Source of the DNA: Clostridiales bacterium
GTDB taxonomy: Bacteria; Bacillota; Clostridia; Lachnospirales; CAG-274
Assembly: GCA_021203425.1 (NCBI GenBank)
Contig: JAJQBF010000114.1
Span: 1-6,032 of the forward strand
DNA length: 6,032 bases
Direction: 5' to 3'
Both the position numbers and the translations under genes were made by a program. Shown piece after piece: positions 1 to 5,985 of this stretch. The first letter of the stretch is position 1. Each line of letters starts with the position of its first letter. Below the pieces are notes generated by a model, which saw only the letters and a program-made list of their open reading frames with translations, searched no databases and was not told the origin of the DNA.

Positions 1-178
1 GAATACAATTAAAATAATATTTCGAAATTTAAGGCTTTTACCTGAATCTTTATTTGAAGTATGCCGCCCTTTTTCCGACCCTTTGCCTGTTTTTGTGTCA
101 ATTAACCCTGCGGCAATATAAAAAACACAAAAAAAGCGGTATAAAAATATATATAAACAACAAGTCAGCAAATATCAT
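1..178 (-). CDS. 5' end of a probable MBOAT-family (AlgI/DltB-like) membrane O-acyltransferase; partial, apparently frameshifted
   Basis: Seen: an ATG at 178-176 lies 4 bases after a GGAGGAG ribosome binding site (189-183), downstream of a strong promoter. The frame reads MIFADLLFIYIFIPLF and onward, very hydrophobic, then stops at TGA 100-98 after 26 codons. The +1 frame is open from about position 120 to the window edge. It encodes a Lys/Ser/Gly-rich stretch and then SLKFRNIILIVF at 36-1. Removing one T from the T6 tract (complement of 120-125) would join them as ...FIPLFLCFYIAAG.... Known: MBOAT acyltransferases of the AlgI type start with a similar hydrophobic F-x-F-L-P-L helix, followed by a basic segment and an RN-x-x-LL-x-F helix. 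They O-acylate surface polysaccharides at the membrane. Inferred: the start of such a gene carrying a frameshift, a sequencing error or a phase-variable tract. The alternative is a free 26-residue membrane peptide. Only about 60 codons are visible and the catalytic His lies outside the window, so the family call is tentative. Confidence 0.5.
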
Positions 179-193
179 TTTTCTCCTCCGTCC

Positions 194-209
194 GACGTAT
201 ATAAACGTC
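194..209. repeat. Near-palindrome in the leader of the left-edge gene
   Basis: GACGT at 194-198 is the inverse of ACGTC at 205-209, with six A/T bases between. All but the two A/A positions of the 16 bases are self-complementary. It lies downstream of the predicted start site (about 226) and upstream of the ribosome binding site, so it could be an operator or a small RNA hairpin. The arms are only 5 bp, so chance is possible. Confidence 0.3.
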
Positions 210-232
210 ACCTTTCCTTAAATTACCTTTTT

Positions 233-261
233 ATTGTATCAGTTTTTATATTTTTAGTCAA
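233..261 (-). promoter_or_regulatory. Vegetative promoter of the left-edge MBOAT-like gene
   Basis: On the minus strand the -35 is TTGACT (261-256) and the -10 is TACAAT (238-233), separated by exactly 17 bases. A TGA just before the -10 gives the extended TGn element. Both hexamers match the sigma-A consensus at five of six positions. Transcription should begin near 226, giving a leader of about 48 bases before the ATG at 178. That leader contains the near-palindrome at 194-209. Confidence 0.75.
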
Positions 262-284
262 TGATTTTCTTAAAAATTTATGAA

Positions 285-301
285 AAATTTGTAACAAATT
301 T
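285..301. promoter_or_regulatory. Perfect 8-1-8 inverted repeat upstream of a promoter, candidate operator
   Basis: AAATTTGT (285-292) and ACAAATTT (294-301) are exact inverse complements around one central base. The element begins 24 bases upstream of the -35 hexamer at 256-261, where an activator or repressor could bind. TTTGTAA also repeats directly (288-294 and 299-305). It does not clearly match an operator consensus that I can name. The arms are A/T-rich, which raises the odds of chance in this A/T-rich spacer. Confidence 0.35.
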
Positions 302-331
302 GTAAACAGCAGGGAAATTTTATATGCAGCC

Positions 332-370
332 AAACAAGGCTCGGAGAAGACACCCCGAGCCTTGTTTTTT
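332..370 (-). terminator. Rho-independent terminator after the HIT gene, probably bidirectional
   Basis: A 13-bp perfect stem pairs 332-344 with 355-367 around a 10-base loop (345-354). Its core is the 7-bp GGCTCGG/CCGAGCC. It starts 30 bases past the stop of the HIT gene, so it most likely ends that transcript. Read on the minus strand, the core is followed by TTGTTT and then GG. Read on the plus strand, it is followed by TTGTTTTTT, a better U-tract, so it should also stop plus-strand transcription. Confidence 0.8.
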
Positions 371-399
371 AAGAAGGCGATAAGTCTGTCGGAAAATTC

Positions 400-813
400 T
401 TAAAGATTTTCTTTGATTTTGGAAATTATTTCGGCATATTCCTCATCTGTAAGATATTTGGGAGGATTAACATTCATTTCGAATGTTCCGCCGAAGGTAT
501 GACCGCCCTCCTGTTTGGGAGCGATATGTACATGGAGATGGGGAAGAGTGTCGGAAAACATACCGTAGTTTACCTTTGCGGGCTTTACTGCCTTGTTGAT
601 AGCAGCCCCTACTCTTTTAACATCTGCAAACAGTTCTGCTACTTCCTCGTCGGATAAATCGTAAAGCTCTCTGCCGTGATCCTTATAAGCGACAACGCAT
701 CTTCCGTAATAGGTTTGTTCTCTGAAGAGATAAAGCTTTGAAACCTTCAAATCACAAATTGGAATCATAAGAGAATCCAGCTTTGCCTTGTCGTCACAAT
801 ATAAACAGCTCAT
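400..813 (-). CDS. HIT-family protein (Ap4A hydrolase / nucleotide phosphoramidase type)
   Basis: This 137-residue cytoplasmic protein has the usual length for a single-domain HIT enzyme. The histidine triad is plain as PHLHVHIAPK, residues 91-100, with H92, H94 and H96. The central His is the one that, in the family, attacks the alpha-phosphate of a nucleotide substrate. An N-terminal CLYC (residues 3-6) resembles the half zinc site found in many bacterial HIT proteins. A GRCVVAYKDH strand-turn at 37-46 is typical of the fold. Known family activities are hydrolysis of dinucleoside polyphosphates such as Ap4A and of adenosine phosphoramidates; the true substrate cannot be read here. The start is fixed by an AAGGAGGT ribosome binding site (828-821) 7 bases upstream of the ATG. 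The gene has its own promoter at 862-890 and a terminator just downstream, so it looks monocistronic. Confidence 0.92.
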   Translation of the reverse strand: MSCLYCDDKAKLDSLMIPICDLKVSKLYLFREQTYYGRCVVAYKDHGRELYDLSDEEVAELFADVKRVGAAINKAVKPAKVNYGMFSDTLPHLHVHIAPKQEGGHTFGGTFEMNVNPPKYLTDEEYAEIISKIKENL

Positions 814-861
814 AAAAAATACCTCCTTGGTAAAATAAATTTATAAATTTTCTTAAAGAAT

Positions 862-890
862 ATTATACATCAAACGAAAGAAAAAAACAA
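862..890 (-). promoter_or_regulatory. Vegetative promoter of the HIT gene
   Basis: On the minus strand TTGTTT (890-885) and a perfect TATAAT (867-862) are 17 bases apart, in the 114-base gap after hisC. Transcription should start near 855, leaving a leader of about 40 bases. I found no convincing terminator between hisC and this promoter, so read-through from hisC is possible. Confidence 0.7.
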
Positions 891-927
891 CCGTCTATTC
901 GCCCTTGCATAAATTTTTTCAAAGATT

Positions 928-1995
928 TTATTTTTCTTTTAAAAATCCCTTTATTTCCTTAATAAGAACATCTGCCTCATAATCTGTACCTATTGTTATT
1001 CTTAAGTAATTGCTTATTTTAGGCTTGTCGAAATGTCTTACAAAAACTTTTCTTGTTTTAAGATATTCAAAAAGCTTACAGCAGTCGATTTCGGGGTTTG
1101 TTGTAAATATAAAATTAGCAGATGAAGGGCAGGTTTTAAAGCCCAGCTTTGAAAGCTCCGCTGTAAGACGGGTTCTCGTTTTCTTTATTTTTCCAACACA
1201 TTCATTGAAATAAGCCCTGTCTTTTCCGCCTTCCGCCACAAGAATTCTCGTTACGGTGTTTATTGTGTAGGAATTAAAGGAATTTTTAACCCCTTCCAAG
1301 ACACTTATCAGCTCGGGGTTTGCAAAAGCATAGCCGAAACGAATTCCCGCCAAAGACCTTGACTTTGAATATGTCTGAACAACAACAAGATTTTCATATT
1401 TGTGTATAAGCTCCGCAATACTCCCCTCTTCCGAAAAGTCAACATAAGCCTCATCGATTATAACAACGCTTTCGGGATTCTGCCTGATTATATTTTCAAT
1501 GCTGTTCTTAGGTTCATAAATTGCCGTAGGGGCATTGGGGTTAGGTATGACAATACCTCCGTTTTCTGTCAGAAAACCCTCGGCATTAATCGTAAAATCC
1601 TCATTCAGGGGAACGGTTTTATATGGAATATTGAAAAACTCCGTCCAAACGCTGTAAAAAGAATAGGTTATATCGGGAAACAAAACAGGCTTTTCCGAAT
1701 TGAAAAATGCCTTAAAGCACAGCGCCAAAACCTCGTCTGAGCCGTTTCCCAAAAAAAATTCATTTTCCTTTACGGGATAGTTTTCACATATAACTCCCTT
1801 AAGCTCCTTACAGACAAAATCGGGGTAAAGCTTTAAGCTGTCAGCCTTAATTTCTTTAAGAGCCTTTAAAACCCCCTGACAGGGCGGATATGGGTTTTCG
1901 TTTGTGTTAAGCTTTATAATCCCCTCTCCTTTGGGCTGTTCTCCGGGAACATAAGGCTCTATATTACTCAGTTTTTTCATAAGCTCTGTATTCAT
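928..1995 (-). CDS. hisC: Histidinol-phosphate aminotransferase (class I/II PLP-dependent)
   Basis: The 355-residue length is standard for HisC, which makes histidinol phosphate from imidazole-acetol phosphate and glutamate in histidine synthesis. Visible landmarks, in order: LNTNENPYPP (29-38), typical of HisC; GNGSDEV (83-89), which cups the PLP phosphate; PNPNAPTA (151-158); IDEAYVDF (180-187), with the Asp that holds the pyridine nitrogen; TYSKSRSLAGIRFGYA (208-223), with K211 as the PLP lysine and R219; and YLRITIG (330-336), whose Arg binds the substrate carboxylate. The usual NPNNPTG reads NPNAPTA here, a mild departure. The start is supported by GGAG (2007-2004) 8 bases upstream and by its own promoter. 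No other his gene is near, so this is an orphan copy. It could be the only HisC of the cell or a broader aromatic aminotransferase; the sequence cannot settle which. Confidence 0.88.
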   Translation of the reverse strand: MNTELMKKLSNIEPYVPGEQPKGEGIIKLNTNENPYPPCQGVLKALKEIKADSLKLYPDFVCKELKGVICENYPVKENEFFLGNGSDEVLALCFKAFFNSEKPVLFPDITYSFYSVWTEFFNIPYKTVPLNEDFTINAEGFLTENGGIVIPNPNAPTAIYEPKNSIENIIRQNPESVVIIDEAYVDFSEEGSIAELIHKYENLVVVQTYSKSRSLAGIRFGYAFANPELISVLEGVKNSFNSYTINTVTRILVAEGGKDRAYFNECVGKIKKTRTRLTAELSKLGFKTCPSSANFIFTTNPEIDCCKLFEYLKTRKVFVRHFDKPKISNYLRITIGTDYEADVLIKEIKGFLKEK

Positions 1996-2031
1996 AAAAT
2001 CAACTCCAAACTTGTAGTTTAGTTTTTTACA

Positions 2032-2060
2032 ATTATATCACTTTAACCGCCCTTTAACAA
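2032..2060 (-). promoter_or_regulatory. Vegetative promoter of hisC
   Basis: On the minus strand TTGTTA (2060-2055) and a perfect TATAAT (2037-2032) are 17 bases apart. Transcription should start near 2025 and leave a leader of about 30 bases. That is too short for a T-box or attenuator, so no histidine-responsive leader is seen. Confidence 0.72.
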
Positions 2061-2080
2061 GAAAAAAACGCTTTTTTCTT
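2059..2080 (-). terminator. Weak A/T hairpin at the end of the glycosyltransferase gene
   Basis: AAGAAAAAA (2080-2072 on the minus strand) pairs perfectly with TTTTTTCTT (2067-2059) around a 4-base GCGT loop. The hairpin begins on the last base of the glycosyltransferase stop codon and ends in a T-rich arm that overlaps the hisC -35. The stem is nearly all A-T, so termination would be weak at best and partial read-through into hisC is likely. Confidence 0.3.
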
Positions 2081-3873
2081 TACGGTTCGGCTAAGCGTCT
2101 TGCCCCCGGCTCCGTCAAAGGCTTAAAAAGATTGTCAAGATCCAAAGACATATTTACGCTGTAACAGGGATCGTTTAGCAAAAGTTCCTCTCCCCACTTT
2201 TCCTTAAAACGTCTGATTTCGCCCTTAAACCTTTCCATTTTTTCGGGAAAATCTTCAAGACCTCTTGTCAGAGATTCATAGTGATAAAGACAAACATCTC
2301 CAAGACAGAGGTTGTTTACCCCCAAAGCCTTAACCTTAAGGCAAAAATCAACGTCATTAAAAGCAACGGCAAAGCTTTCGTCAAAGCCGCCGACTTTTTC
2401 AAAAAGAGATTTTCTTACCCCCAGACAGGCCGCCGTTACGGCGCTGCAGTTATAATTCAGGGCATATCTTCCGAAATAACCTCTTTCGTTTTTGTGAATC
2501 CCTGTTCCGCAGTTTCCGGCAAGCCCCCCTGCCCCCAGAATAATTCCGCAGTGCTGAATTGTGTCATTGGGATAAAGCAGCTTAGCCCCCACACAGCCTA
2601 TATCTGTTTCACGGCAGGCTCCGGCTATGGCGCCAAGCCAGTTTTCCGAAATAACTTCTGTGTCATTGTTCAAAAACAAAAGTATATTCCCTCCGGCAAG
2701 ACCTGCGGCTATATTGTTAAGCCTTGAATAATTAAAAGGCATATCAAGACGGAGAACCTTGCAGTTATTCTTTTGCCGATATTTTTCAAAAAGCGCAAGA
2801 GTTTCAGGCTCTTCGCTGTTATTGTCTATAATTATAACCTCATAATTTTTAAAATTTGTTTTTTCATATATGGATTTAAGGCAGTTTTCCGTTATTTCCG
2901 GTTTATCTTTAACGGGGATAATTATTGAAACAAAATCCCTGTTATCCGGCTTAAATTCCACATTATAAAAGCTGGAATTTTTCACCGCCTTAACCTCGGC
3001 TCTTAAGCCCCGTCTTTTTATTGTGTCTTCCACTGCCCTTTTTGCCGCATCATAGGCATAGCTTTTTTTACCTATATCTCCGGCGGTGGAGGTGTCAAGA
3101 ATCCGCCAGTGATACAACACTTTGGGTATGTGGTAAATATTGTCTGTAATATCCGCCGCCCTTAAGGCAAGGTCATAGTCCTGACTTCCGTCATATTCAC
3201 TTCTTAAGCCCCCGAAGCGGTTTACAAGCTCCCTTCTGTAAACGCCTAGGTGAGAAATATAATTTAAGGAAAGAAGTGTGTGGGGAGAAAAGTCCGGTTT
3301 GAAAAAAGGCTCCGATCTTTTGCCCCTTTTGTCTGTTTTGTCTTCGTCGGAATATATAACATCTGCCTCGGGATATTTATCCAAGGTTTTGACAATTTCC
3401 GCAAGGGCATTTTGCGCAAGCTCGTCGTCATTGTCAAGAAGGGCGATAAACTCCCCTTCGGCTGCCTCTATTGCCGTATTTGTTGCCTCGGAGATATTTC
3501 CGTTTTTCTGCCTGTAAATTACCTTGATACGTTTATCTCTTAAGCTTTCCAAATATTTTTTAACCCTCGGATCGGTTGAACAGTCATCGGCAATGCACAG
3601 TTCAAAATTTTCATAGGTCTGGTTTAAAACCGAATCAACAGCCCTTTTAAGCCACCTTATTTCGGGATTATAAACGGGCATACAGACGGAAATCAACGGT
3701 TCGCTTTTAAGATCCCACTTATATGAGGCTTTTTCACAGTTCCTTATCCACAATTTATACTTACGGGGATTTTTTTCAGACAAAAATATCCTTGTTCGTC
3801 TTAAGGTTTCCTTTAAACCGTTGTTTTTTAAATATGTTCTGCCTCTTTTGATACCGTTTAACAAATTGCTCAT
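2080..3873 (-). CDS. Family 2 glycosyltransferase with two tandem GT-A domains
   Basis: This 597-residue protein has no signal peptide or membrane segment and is probably a cytoplasmic or membrane-associated enzyme that transfers sugars from nucleotide donors to a surface glycan. After a basic N-terminal stretch (1-58), domain 1 runs from about 59 to 260. It has SVCMPVYN (62-69), IADDCS (94-99), the metal-binding DNDD (147-150), YSDEDK (174-179) and a GSQDYDLALR segment (229-238). Domain 2 runs from about 314 to 535. It has SIIIPVKDK (316-324), IIIDNNS (347-353), FLNNDTEV (400-407) in place of a classic DXD, and GGFDESF...NDVDF (495-510). Such double-GT2 proteins are known from O-antigen, rhamnan and capsule clusters, where each half may make a different linkage. 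The acceptor and sugar are unknown. The start follows the WYL gene stop after 1 base, with GAGGG (3883-3879) 5 bases ahead, which suggests translational coupling. No other glycan gene is next to it. Confidence 0.9.
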   Translation of the reverse strand: MSNLLNGIKRGRTYLKNNGLKETLRRTRIFLSEKNPRKYKLWIRNCEKASYKWDLKSEPLISVCMPVYNPEIRWLKRAVDSVLNQTYENFELCIADDCSTDPRVKKYLESLRDKRIKVIYRQKNGNISEATNTAIEAAEGEFIALLDNDDELAQNALAEIVKTLDKYPEADVIYSDEDKTDKRGKRSEPFFKPDFSPHTLLSLNYISHLGVYRRELVNRFGGLRSEYDGSQDYDLALRAADITDNIYHIPKVLYHWRILDTSTAGDIGKKSYAYDAAKRAVEDTIKRRGLRAEVKAVKNSSFYNVEFKPDNRDFVSIIIPVKDKPEITENCLKSIYEKTNFKNYEVIIIDNNSEEPETLALFEKYRQKNNCKVLRLDMPFNYSRLNNIAAGLAGGNILLFLNNDTEVISENWLGAIAGACRETDIGCVGAKLLYPNDTIQHCGIILGAGGLAGNCGTGIHKNERGYFGRYALNYNCSAVTAACLGVRKSLFEKVGGFDESFAVAFNDVDFCLKVKALGVNNLCLGDVCLYHYESLTRGLEDFPEKMERFKGEIRRFKEKWGEELLLNDPCYSVNMSLDLDNLFKPLTEPGARRLAEP

Positions 3874-3874
3874 A

Positions 3875-4846
3875 TCAGCCCTCTTTTAATCTGTCTGCCC
3901 ATTCATTAACCTTGTTTTTCATCATATTTACAAGAGTTGTGCTTCCTATAACCTCAATATCCCGACCCATACTGAAAATCCAACCCAAAAGAGTATTTGA
4001 AAAATATTCGTCAACGGAAACCCTCATTCTGCCGTCGGAAAGATGATAAACTTTTATATCGGCGCCGTAGCGGTCGTATATCACCTTTTCTATTTTCTTT
4101 GTAAAAACATAAACAGCCGTACCCTTTTCGCCGAAAGACATATCCTTACTGTATTTAATCATATCGGAAAGCTCCTGTCCGTTTTCACAGGGAACAGCCT
4201 GTTCCTCAAGCAGCCTTATATCTTCTATTCTGTCTATTCTGAAACGGCTTATGTTTGTTTTATGTTCGTCACACTTTCCCAAAATATATATGCCGTCACG
4301 GTTTGTATACAGTTTATATGGGGAAATCTTCCGAACGGACACTCCCTCTCTGCCGTTATAGTCAGTAAGTATTTTCTTTTCTTCGATTATGGCTCTGTTT
4401 ATAACCTCAAGATTCCAAGAGATACCGCCGTTTTTTGTGACTTCTTTTTTCTTATCAGATAAAGCAGGTATAACTCTTTCAATTTGATACTTGCTCAAAA
4501 GAGAATATATCTTCGATTTAAGGTTTTTAACGTCATTCCGGCTGAATGACTGAACCGTATCCAGCGCCGAGGCTATCATTTCAGCCTCCATATATTCAAC
4601 AGGTCTGTCAATCAGCCTGTAATATTTGCGCACTCCTTCGTTATACCCCTGAATTTCAATATAAGGTATATCTTCAAAACATTCGTTTAAGGAGGATATA
4701 AGGGTAGGTATACTTCTTTCATTCAGAGAAATACCCTTTTTCTCCAAATATTTAATAATGTCGCTTGTGGAAACACCGTGGTCATCGTCAGTATATTTAT
4801 AGAGATATTGCAAAACATATATATTTGCTGTTTTCTTTTGCGCCAT
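3875..4846 (-). CDS. WYL-domain transcriptional regulator with N-terminal helix-turn-helix
   Basis: This 323-residue protein has the DeoR-like/WYL/WCX layout. Residues 1-78 form a winged helix region (ANIYVLQYLYKY, then TSDIIKYLEKKGI and ERSIPTLISSL as likely HTH helices). A helical linker runs to about 140. The WYL domain spans about 145-213, with ISPYKLY (174-180) and RFRIDRI (201-207), the latter typical of its last strand. The signature W-Y-L itself reads I-Y-I (186-188, in GIYILGKC). The C-terminal WCX part (about 240-318) ends in a helix rich in Lys and Asn. Family members bind DNA and are thought to sense nucleic-acid or nucleotide ligands through the WYL fold, acting as repressors or activators. 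The targets here are unknown. The ATG directly follows the tsaD stop codon, and its AAAGGGG ribosome binding site (4860-4854) lies inside the tsaD 3' end, so the two are co-translated. Confidence 0.85.
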   Translation of the reverse strand: MAQKKTANIYVLQYLYKYTDDDHGVSTSDIIKYLEKKGISLNERSIPTLISSLNECFEDIPYIEIQGYNEGVRKYYRLIDRPVEYMEAEMIASALDTVQSFSRNDVKNLKSKIYSLLSKYQIERVIPALSDKKKEVTKNGGISWNLEVINRAIIEEKKILTDYNGREGVSVRKISPYKLYTNRDGIYILGKCDEHKTNISRFRIDRIEDIRLLEEQAVPCENGQELSDMIKYSKDMSFGEKGTAVYVFTKKIEKVIYDRYGADIKVYHLSDGRMRVSVDEYFSNTLLGWIFSMGRDIEVIGSTTLVNMMKNKVNEWADRLKEG

Positions 4847-5875
4847 TTAATATCCCCTTTCGCCTAATTTTAAACCGGGAACGGCATTAAGGCTCATATC
4901 CGTCCGACACCCTGCCTTATATTCGTAATAAGCCGCACTTCCTATCATTGCTCCGTTGTCCGTACAGAGAACAAGCTCCGGAACATAAAATTCAATGCCT
5001 TTTTTTTCACAGGCAGCTCTGAGACTTGCCCTTAAGGCGGAATTTGCCGAAACACCGCCGCAGGCAGCCAGCTTATTTATACCGTATTCGCTGCAGGCTC
5101 TCATTGCCTTTTCCGTCAAAACATCTATTACGGCCTGCTGAAAAGAAGCTGCAATATCCGCCTCTTTATACTCGATTCCCTTAAGTCTGCATCTGTTTAA
5201 ATGGTTTAAAACAGATGATTTAAGACCGCTGAAACTGAAGTCATAACTCCCCTCTTCAAGCATAACTCTGGGAAATTTTACACTGTTCGGGTCCCCTTCC
5301 TTTGAAATTTTGTCGATTTTGGGACCTCCCGGGTAAGGAAGATTTAAACTTCGTGCCACTTTGTCATAAGCCTCCCCGGCAGCATCGTCTCTTGTGTGTC
5401 CCAAAATGTCAAAATCATTGTAGGAATTTATTTTAACAAGGTTTGTATGCCCTCCGGAAACAACAAGGCATATAAAAGGCGGCTCCAAATCGGGATATTG
5501 TATATAGTTCGCCGCTATATGCCCTTCTATGTGGTGAACGGGTATAAGGGGCAGACCCAAGCCGAAAGCCAGCGACTTGGCATAAGACACCCCCACAAGA
5601 AGCGCCCCCACAAGCCCCGGACCGTAGGTAACGGCAACTGCGTCTAAATCCTTAAAGCCAACACCTGCCTCTAAAAGAGCGTCTTTAACTACCCTGTCAA
5701 TATTTTCAATATGCTTTCTCGACGCAATTTCCGGAACAACTCCGCCGAACTGCTTGTGTATTTTAATCTGTGAAGATATAACATTTGATAAAACCTCTCT
5801 GCCGTTTACAACCACAGCCGCCGACGTTTCGTCACAGGAGGATTCTATCGCTAAAATTACAACCTTTTCTTCCAT
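4847..5875 (-). CDS. tsaD: tRNA N6-adenosine threonylcarbamoyltransferase TsaD
   Basis: TsaD transfers the threonylcarbamoyl group from threonylcarbamoyl-AMP to A37 of ANN-decoding tRNAs, working in the cytoplasm with TsaB and TsaE. The 342-residue form is the normal length. Motifs in order: ILAIESSCDETSAAVV (7-22), GGVVPEIASRKH (44-55), YGPGLVGAL (84-92), HHIEGH (114-119) with metal-binding H115 and H119, VVSGGHT (138-144), DDAAGEAYDKVAR (163-175), FSFSGLKS (213-220), AACGGVSAN (270-278), and CTDNGAMI (304-311) with metal ligand D306. I place the start at 5875 rather than the in-frame ATG at 5989. Conserved homology begins here, AAAGG (5890-5886) precedes it, and the promoter at 5928-5956 lies between the two ATGs, so the 38-residue extension would not be on that transcript. 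tsaB, tsaE and rimI, often neighbours of tsaD in bacteria, are not in the window. Confidence 0.95.
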   Translation of the reverse strand: MEEKVVILAIESSCDETSAAVVVNGREVLSNVISSQIKIHKQFGGVVPEIASRKHIENIDRVVKDALLEAGVGFKDLDAVAVTYGPGLVGALLVGVSYAKSLAFGLGLPLIPVHHIEGHIAANYIQYPDLEPPFICLVVSGGHTNLVKINSYNDFDILGHTRDDAAGEAYDKVARSLNLPYPGGPKIDKISKEGDPNSVKFPRVMLEEGSYDFSFSGLKSSVLNHLNRCRLKGIEYKEADIAASFQQAVIDVLTEKAMRACSEYGINKLAACGGVSANSALRASLRAACEKKGIEFYVPELVLCTDNGAMIGSAAYYEYKAGCRTDMSLNAVPGLKLGERGY

Positions 5876-5927
5876 AAAAAATCTGCCTTTCGATCTTCTG
5901 AATATATCATAATAACATTTGCTTTTT

Positions 5928-5956
5928 ATTTTAACACATCGTTTCGGTATTTTCAA
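5928..5956 (-). promoter_or_regulatory. Vegetative promoter of the tsaD-WYL-glycosyltransferase unit
   Basis: On the minus strand TTGAAA (5956-5951) and TAAAAT (5933-5928) are 17 bases apart. TGT just before the -10 gives an extended TGn element. Each hexamer matches the consensus at five of six positions. Transcription should begin near 5921, about 46 bases upstream of the tsaD ATG. No other promoter is obvious before the two downstream genes, which have almost no spacing. Confidence 0.68.
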
Positions 5957-5972
5957 TAATAAAGACCCGATT

Positions 5973-5985
5973 TTTCGCGGCGAAA
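5973..5985. repeat. Short 6-1-6 inverted repeat upstream of the tsaD promoter
   Basis: TTTCGC (5973-5978) and GCGAAA (5980-5985) are exact inverse complements around one G, 17 bases upstream of the -35 of the tsaD promoter. It could be a protein binding site or part of the end of a neighbouring transcript. It is short enough to be chance. The rest of 5986-6032 holds nothing I can assign. Confidence 0.25.

Noticed and set aside
119..125. TTTTTTA slippery heptamer (minus strand), in the correct zero-frame phase for -1 programmed frameshifting, in the MBOAT-like gene
   Set aside because: A -1 shift here runs into TAA at 104-102 after a few codons. The frame that resembles MBOAT is +1, so classic -1 slippage does not explain the gene.
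905..931. Possible terminator after hisC
   Set aside because: The sequence is A/T-rich but forms no stem with a credible core; only scattered short pairings are seen.
1010..1740. Plus-strand open frames opposite hisC (1010-1213 and 1402-1740)
   Set aside because: They lie antisense to a well-supported conserved enzyme, show no recognisable domains and have no good ribosome binding site.
2281..4462. Plus-strand open frames opposite the glycosyltransferase and WYL genes (2281-2727, 3278-3543, 4043-4462)
   Set aside because: They are shadows of strongly coding minus-strand genes, with low-complexity or Cys/Phe-rich translations of no known family.
5396..5647. Plus-strand open frame opposite tsaD
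   Set aside because: It overlaps the conserved metal-binding core of TsaD in antisense, with no independent support.
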